Assembly (NCBI RefSeq): GCF_000827885.1 | Contig: NZ_JTKH01000018.1 | Location: forward strand, 1-62,728 | DNA: 62,728 nucleotides | Source of the DNA: Vibrio renipiscarius | GTDB taxonomy: Bacteria; Pseudomonadota; Gammaproteobacteria; Enterobacterales; Vibrionaceae | Direction: 5' to 3' | Shown here: positions 61,728-62,728 of the stretch, piece by piece | Layout of the letters: every line of letters begins with the position of its first letter | Numbering within the stretch: the first letter of the stretch is position 1 | The notes under the pieces: model-generated | What the model was told of the DNA's origin: nothing | The model's database searches: none | Seen by the model: only the letters and a program-made list of their open reading frames with translations | Position numbers and translations under genes: made by a program

Positions 61728-62527
61728 TACTCACCACCTTGATGGCGGTTGGTCCCACAAAAACTCTGTAAAACGCTACGAATGCGTTCTTCGATACGAT
61801 AGTTTACGCTGGATTCCCCTGCCTCAATTTGCACGTCCCCACGATTAAGCGCGGGCTCAGAGAGCAGTGTCCAGTTTCTAAATTCGAGGTTTTCTTCCCC
61901 ATACGATGAGCGAATGATCTCAACGTCATCAGGATGAAGTTTTAGCGTAATGGCATGACCTGAGATAGGCAGTGATTCAACCGATTGTTTAATGGTATCC
62001 AGCACAACTTGTGGGTTGGTTTGCACCTCAACATGCACCACTTCTTTGACCAGCGTTAATACCATGTCAACCAGTTGCTTCTCGACCTGAGCATTCATCA
62101 GCTCCAGCGGTTGAGCAAATTGGTTGGCCAGCGTCACAAAGGTTTGCACTTGCTGCTGAATGAACTCTTGGCCTGCGGCCACGCCTTCTAGCTTGCCCGC
62201 TTCCAAGCCTTCTTTCTGGCCGTCTTCTAGACCTTGCTCTTTGCCTTTCTCGTAACCTTGTTTGAAGCCCGCTTCTTGACCTTGGTGCAAACCTTCTTGA
62301 TAAGCTTGCTGCTTAATCAGTTCAATTTCTTGCTCAGTCAGTGTCGCTGGAATCTCTTCTTCGGGTTCGTTGAAATTTGGCATCCAACTGGGGTCGTAAT
62401 TCATCGCCGTTTCACGCGCTTGACCGTGATGCTCAGGCGTATAGTCAGGCAAGCCCCATTTTTGGGCTTGTTCTATTTGCTGATCGTCATCAAGACGTAA
62501 AAAGCCACGTTTTCTCTCACCAGTCAT
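61727..62527 (-). CDS. fliH: FliH, negative regulator of FliI
   Basis: 266 residues: N-terminal segment, then a glycine-rich repeat region (about residues 82-120, [20 protein letters not shown]) of the GxxxG type typical of FliH, and a C-terminal V-ATPase-like domain. It links FliI to the C-ring. It starts 25 bases after fliG. Confidence 0.95.
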   Translation of the reverse strand: MTGERKRGFLRLDDDQQIEQAQKWGLPDYTPEHHGQARETAMNYDPSWMPNFNEPEEEIPATLTEQEIELIKQQAYQEGLHQGQEAGFKQGYEKGKEQGLEDGQKEGLEAGKLEGVAAGQEFIQQQVQTFVTLANQFAQPLELMNAQVEKQLVDMVLTLVKEVVHVEVQTNPQVVLDTIKQSVESLPISGHAITLKLHPDDVEIIRSSYGEENLEFRNWTLLSEPALNRGDVQIEAGESSVNYRIEERIRSVLQSFCGTNRHQGGE

Positions 62528-62551
62528 GCTATTTACCTGTCGCGTCCAAAA

Positions 62552-62728
62552 TTAGAGGAATTCATCAGCGCCGCCAGAGAGCATCAGCTCACCCGCGTCC
62601 GCCATACGACGAGCAATCGCCAACACTTCTTTTTGTGACGCTTCTACATCAGAGACTTTAATTGGAGGCATTGCGTCCAAATCATCGCGCATCATTTCAC
62701 CGGCACGCTTCGACATGTTCTTAAAGAT
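62552..62728 (-). CDS. fliG: FliG, C-ring rotor protein (last 58 codons)
   Basis: The frame is open at the right edge and ends LMLSGGADEFL. The visible part IFKNMSKRAGEMMRDDLDAM and VEASQKEVLAIARRMADAGE matches the C-terminal domain of FliG, which carries the torque-generating face towards the stator. The main part lies outside the window; fliH follows 24 bases later. Confidence 0.95.
   Translation of the reverse strand: MFKNMSKRAGEMMRDDLDAMPPIKVSDVEASQKEVLAIARRMADAGELMLSGGADEFL

Overview
The window reads as a chromosome segment of a Vibrio (Gammaproteobacteria). Evidence is the polar-flagellum and chemotaxis genes in Vibrio order, a ParC/ParP/HubP polar-organiser set, a TfoS/TfoR chitin-competence locus next to feoABC, and an enteric/Vibrio housekeeping block from purF to smrB. 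I cannot name the species from sequence alone.

Layout. (1) 1-10846, all minus strand: end of parP, then parC, cheB, cheA, cheZ, cheY, fliA, flhG, flhF, flhA, i.e. the late flagellar/chemotaxis operon read from right to left. (2) 10971-17574: sixA, a cytosolic M16 metallopeptidase, yecM, argS and a HIT protein. (3) 17648-24767: feoABC, a 1-kb gene-poor stretch holding a probable TfoR small RNA and a 52-codon ORF, then tfoS. (4) 24913-27439: znuA diverging from znuCB over a clear Zur operator. (5) 27580-41808, minus: purF, cvpA, dedD, folC, accD, truA, hubP/fimV, asd, pdxB, fabB, with a PurR box before cvpA. (6) 41937-52445: mnmC, a flavin reductase, yfcL, a sigma-54-linked two-gene islet (LruC/GEVED secreted protein plus lipoprotein), epmC, a TRIC channel, aroC, prmB, smrB. 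(7) 52521-62728, minus: flhB, fliR, Q, P, O, N, M, L, K, J, I, H and the last 58 codons of fliG.

How it fits together. Regions 1 and 7 together supply the type III export gate, C-ring, export ATPase, flagellar sigma factor and chemotaxis signal chain. flhB and flhA, adjacent in many bacteria, are separated here by about 42 kb of housekeeping genes; a consensus sigma-54 promoter precedes fliK and a terminator follows flhB. HubP, ParC, ParP, FlhF and FlhG, the proteins known in Vibrio to place flagella and chemoreceptor arrays at the pole, are all encoded here. HubP and ParP both carry almost pure GAGCCA hexanucleotide arrays encoding Glu-Pro repeats about 35 kb apart in the same orientation, and the window itself begins inside the ParP array.

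Most of the window is well-conserved core genome. The parts most worth a second look are the Glu-Pro arrays shared by two polarity proteins, the triple repeat in the CheA linker, the TfoR/TfoS region with its pseudo-kinase-like module and extra small ORF, and the LruC-lipoprotein islet with a textbook sigma-54 promoter inserted in an otherwise conserved housekeeping block. No transposon, integron, prophage, CRISPR array, rRNA or tRNA was recognised.
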